Assembly: GCA_038200275.1 (NCBI GenBank)
Contig: JBBPYC010000008.1
Location: 1 to 10,335 of the forward strand
Length of the DNA stretch: 10,335 bases
Direction of reading: 5' to 3'
From: JBBPYC01 sp038200275
Lineage (GTDB): Bacteria; Pseudomonadota; Gammaproteobacteria; Burkholderiales; Burkholderiaceae_C
Positions 8,946 through 10,335 of this stretch are shown in pieces (the first letter of the stretch is position 1; each line of letters starts with the position of its first letter). Both the position numbers and the translations under genes were made by a program. A model generated the notes under the pieces. That model was given only the letters and a program-made list of their open reading frames with translations, searched no databases and was not told where the DNA came from.

Positions 8946-9362
8946 TTACCGCATCGGCGTGCCGGCGGGTGAATTCCCAGCGCCGGCCGGGCTGATCGCC
9001 GGGCTAGCGTTGCTGTCGGTTCGGTCTTGCCGATCGGCGCCGCGAGGCTGCATTTGTTGCTCGACCGATTTGGGCAACGGCCGCTCCCCCCGCGCCGCAG
9101 CAGCGCGTGCGGCGCTGGCGTCGATGGGTGCGGGCGGCGTCAAGTCGCCGGACCGGGGCGCGACCGGTGCAGCACCGAGTTGGCCGTTGGCCGTGCTGCT
9201 CGTGACTGGCGGCGGGCCGACCGGTGCCTCGAAGGGCGTCGGTCCCGGCGGTGCGGCTTGCGCGAACGCGCCGAGCGTCACGCCGAGCATCAAACCCGAG
9301 GCCAGCACGATCCGAATGCTGCTCTGCAGGCGGACGCGTGGGGTGAAGTGCGTAATGTCCAT
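8946..9362 (-). CDS. Small secreted Pro/Ala-rich protein of unknown function
   Basis: A 138-residue protein. Residues 1-35 form a signal peptide: basic n-region (RVRLQSSIR), hydrophobic core (IVLASGLMLGVTLGA), cleavage after FAQ before AAPPGP. The mature protein is low complexity, about half Pro, Ala, Gly and Ser, with no cysteines and no domain I recognise. Segments include PPGPTPFEAPVGPPPVTSS and SAARAAAARGERPLPKSVEQQ. It is probably disordered and exported. The start is well supported: AGGAG (plus strand 9370-9374) lies 7 bases upstream of the ATG. It points away from the thioesterase gene, and both promoters must lie in the 257-base gap between them. The strong RBS plus signal peptide make it a likely real gene; no function can be given. 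Confidence 0.75.
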   Translation of the reverse strand: MDITHFTPRVRLQSSIRIVLASGLMLGVTLGAFAQAAPPGPTPFEAPVGPPPVTSSTANGQLGAAPVAPRSGDLTPPAPIDASAARAAAARGERPLPKSVEQQMQPRGADRQDRTDSNASPAISPAGAGNSPAGTPMR

Positions 9363-9556
9363 GTGAGATCTCCTGGGACTGACAAATTTTTTGAAGCTGC
9401 GGTTTGAGCCAACATGGTAAGTCCGGCGACACCCGAGCTGTGATCAAAACGCCCTGCAATCTTGATGCCGGCCGCGTTGACCCCAGCGGCAATCGGCACT
9501 GCGGCCATGCACCCAGATGGCTATAGTGAGTCGCCTTTGCTGGCCCCCGCTGCGTT

Positions 9557-9578
9557 CATTTGATCGACCGATCAAATG
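9557..9578. promoter_or_regulatory. Perfect 10+10-bp palindrome, probable repressor operator
   Basis: CATTTGATCG (9557-9566) and CGATCAAATG (9569-9578) are exact reverse complements separated by AC. Size and symmetry suit a TetR-type dimeric repressor. The site lies 41 bases before the thioesterase start. A possible -10, TATAGT (9522-9527), is 29 bases further upstream, which would place the operator over the transcript start. No regulator gene is in the window. Confidence 0.6.
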
Positions 9579-9619
9579 ACTGATGACTGAGCCGGCGCAC
9601 ACCCATAAGGAACCGCGAC

Positions 9620-10045
9620 ATGCGCATCTGGAAGCAAGACATCTCGATCGAAAGACTGATCGGCAACCATGTCGATACGGCGGTGGAGCGGCTTGGGATC
9701 GAGTTTTTGGAAGTTGGCGACGATTTCATCCGCGGTCGGGTGCCAGTCGACAAACGCACCTGCCAGCCGTATGGGCTTTTGCACGGCGGCGTGTCGGTGG
9801 TGCTGGCGGAAACGCTGGGTTCGTGCGGCGCGGCGTATGCAGCGCCAGTGGGCACCCGTGTGGTGGGTCTGGACATCAACGCGAATCACCTGCGCGGCGC
9901 CACCTCGGGCTGGGTCACCGGCATCACGCGGCCGGTGCATGTCGGGCGCAGCACGCAGGTCTGGCAGATCGAGATGACGAACGACGCGGGCGAGCTGACG
10001 TGTGTCTCGCGCATTACGATGGCGGTGTTGCAGCGCAAGGACTGA
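9620..10045 (+). CDS. Hotdog-fold acyl-CoA thioesterase, YdiI/MenI (PaaI-like) type
   Basis: A 141-residue protein that follows E. coli YdiI/MenI almost throughout: IWKQDISIE at the N-terminus, PVDKRTCQPYGLLHGGVSVVLAE, VVGLDINANHLR, and the QVWQIEM and SRITMAVL strands. The fold is a single hotdog domain that assembles as a tetramer. The expected catalytic Glu is Glu64 in LAETLGS (Glu63 in YdiI), with HGG at 55-57 in the substrate pocket. YdiI hydrolyses 1,4-dihydroxy-2-naphthoyl-CoA in menaquinone synthesis but accepts many aromatic acyl-CoAs. A ubiquinone-based betaproteobacterium would more likely use this enzyme for aromatic-acid catabolism or CoA release, which is inference. AAGGA (9607-9611) sits 8 bases before the ATG. 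The palindrome upstream suggests repressor control. Confidence 0.93.
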   Translation: MRIWKQDISIERLIGNHVDTAVERLGIEFLEVGDDFIRGRVPVDKRTCQPYGLLHGGVSVVLAETLGSCGAAYAAPVGTRVVGLDINANHLRGATSGWVTGITRPVHVGRSTQVWQIEMTNDAGELTCVSRITMAVLQRKD

Positions 10046-10137
10046 CCGCCGCCGCGTTGTATGCATCGCCGGGCCGTTGCCTTCGCATGTTGACGCGGCA
10101 ATGCGCAATGTGACCATCACAAAGCGCTGAGCCCGGC

Positions 10138-10196
10138 TTGGCACGCTGGGTCGTTGCGTTGCGCATCGTGTTCGGCATGCTGGTCTTGCTGACGGG
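10138..10196 (+). pseudogene. Possible N-terminus of a membrane protein gene interrupted by the IS
   Basis: From TTG 10138 the frame reads LARWVVALRIVFGMLVLLTG, a transmembrane-like segment resembling the start of small membrane proteins such as DoxX. At 10197 it runs into IS sequence and loses that character. An insertion soon after the first helix is one reading. Against it: the start codon would be TTG with a poor RBS (only GAG nearby), and 20 residues are too few to identify a family. Treat as tentative. Confidence 0.25.
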
Positions 10197-10219
10197 TGAA
10201 CCGCCCCGGGAATTCTGGA

Positions 10220-10246
10220 GGCTCCAACTCTTGAGAAGATGGAGCC
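10220..10246 (+). repeat. Hairpin over the transposase ribosome binding site
   Basis: GGCTCCA (10220-10226) and TGGAGCC (10240-10246) are exact reverse complements with a 13-base loop, ending one base before the OrfA ATG. The right arm contains GGAG. In several IS families such hairpins limit translation of transposase from outside transcripts; here that role is inferred from position. Confidence 0.55.
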
Positions 10247-10335
10247 ATGACAACGAGTCCAAAGAAGTATTCACCCGAGGTTCGAGAACGAGCTGTGAGG
10301 ATGGTGTTCGAGCACCGCAGCGAGCATGAATCGCA
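10247..10335 (+). CDS. IS3-family transposase OrfA, N-terminal fragment
   Basis: Translation from ATG 10247 gives MTTSPKKYSPEVRERAVRMV followed by FEHRSEHES, open to the window edge (29 full codons). The KKYSPEVRERAVRMV start is the first helix of the helix-turn-helix domain (HTH_8/transposase_8) of IS3-family OrfA, the DNA-binding part. OrfA is normally about 90-100 residues and fuses to the DDE transposase OrfB by -1 frameshifting; both lie beyond the edge. GAGAAG (10233-10238) or GGAG (10241-10244) may serve as RBS, the latter inside a hairpin. Confidence 0.9.
   Translation, partial: MTTSPKKYSPEVRERAVRMVFEHRSEHES

Larger units (their letters stand above)
10197..10335 (+). mobile_element. 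Left end of an IS3-family insertion sequence, cut by window edge
   Basis: TGAACCGCCCCGGG at 10197 is the terminal sequence typical of many IS3-family elements. About 50 bases later an OrfA-type transposase gene starts, the normal layout of this family. Only the first 139 bases are in view, so the right end, the target duplication and OrfB cannot be seen. The bases just left of the end are GGG (10194-10196), a possible 3-bp target duplication. Confidence 0.85.

Noticed and set aside
9572..10144. Minus-strand frame of 190 codons opposite the thioesterase
   Set aside because: Shadow frame; the plus-strand thioesterase matches YdiI/MenI along its whole length and has a good RBS.

Overview
The window looks like chromosomal DNA of a high-GC betaproteobacterium, most likely in the order Burkholderiales. 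Four things point there: an orphan Bug/TctC-type solute-binding protein encoded directly behind a CaiB-type CoA transferase, a methionine synthase lacking its homocysteine-binding domain (the split metH arrangement known in that order), an S-adenosylhomocysteine (SAH) riboswitch in front of it, and strong G/C preference at codon third positions. This placement is inference; there is no rRNA or marker gene to confirm it.

Left part (1-1482, minus strand): the N-terminal 335 codons of a di-heme cytochrome c peroxidase (MauG/CcpA superfamily) with a lipoprotein-type signal run off the left edge. A near-consensus Fur box lies upstream of it. Next comes a small periplasmic PepSY-domain protein closed by a strong intrinsic terminator, so the two minus-strand genes are separate transcription units.

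Middle part (1718-6051, plus strand): a DUF445 membrane protein is followed by an SAH riboswitch and metH. The MetH product contains the methyltetrahydrofolate, cobalamin and reactivation modules only, and no homocysteine-binding gene is adjacent. SAH accumulation would switch on the enzyme that regenerates methionine. The leader also contains a hairpin that could hide the metH ribosome binding site and that competes with the riboswitch pseudoknot.

Right-middle part (6206-8409, plus strand): a two-gene operon with a 4-base stop/start overlap encodes a CaiB/BaiF CoA transferase and a secreted Bug-family solute-binding protein. Together they suggest uptake and CoA activation of an unidentified organic acid. 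A bulged 12-bp inverted repeat precedes this operon.

Right part (8455-10335): a small basic protein with a histone-H1-like Lys/Ala tail (plus), a small secreted Pro/Ala-rich protein of unknown function (minus), a perfect 10+10-bp palindrome that looks like a repressor operator, and a hotdog acyl-CoA thioesterase of the YdiI/MenI type (plus). The window ends inside the left end of an IS3-family insertion sequence (from about 10197) that may have landed early in a membrane-protein reading frame.

Most of the window is ordinary metabolic chromosome. The items most worth a second look are the metH riboswitch and its proposed expression platform, the orphaned metH half, the Fur-box-controlled peroxidase, and the two inverted repeats that look like regulatory sites.
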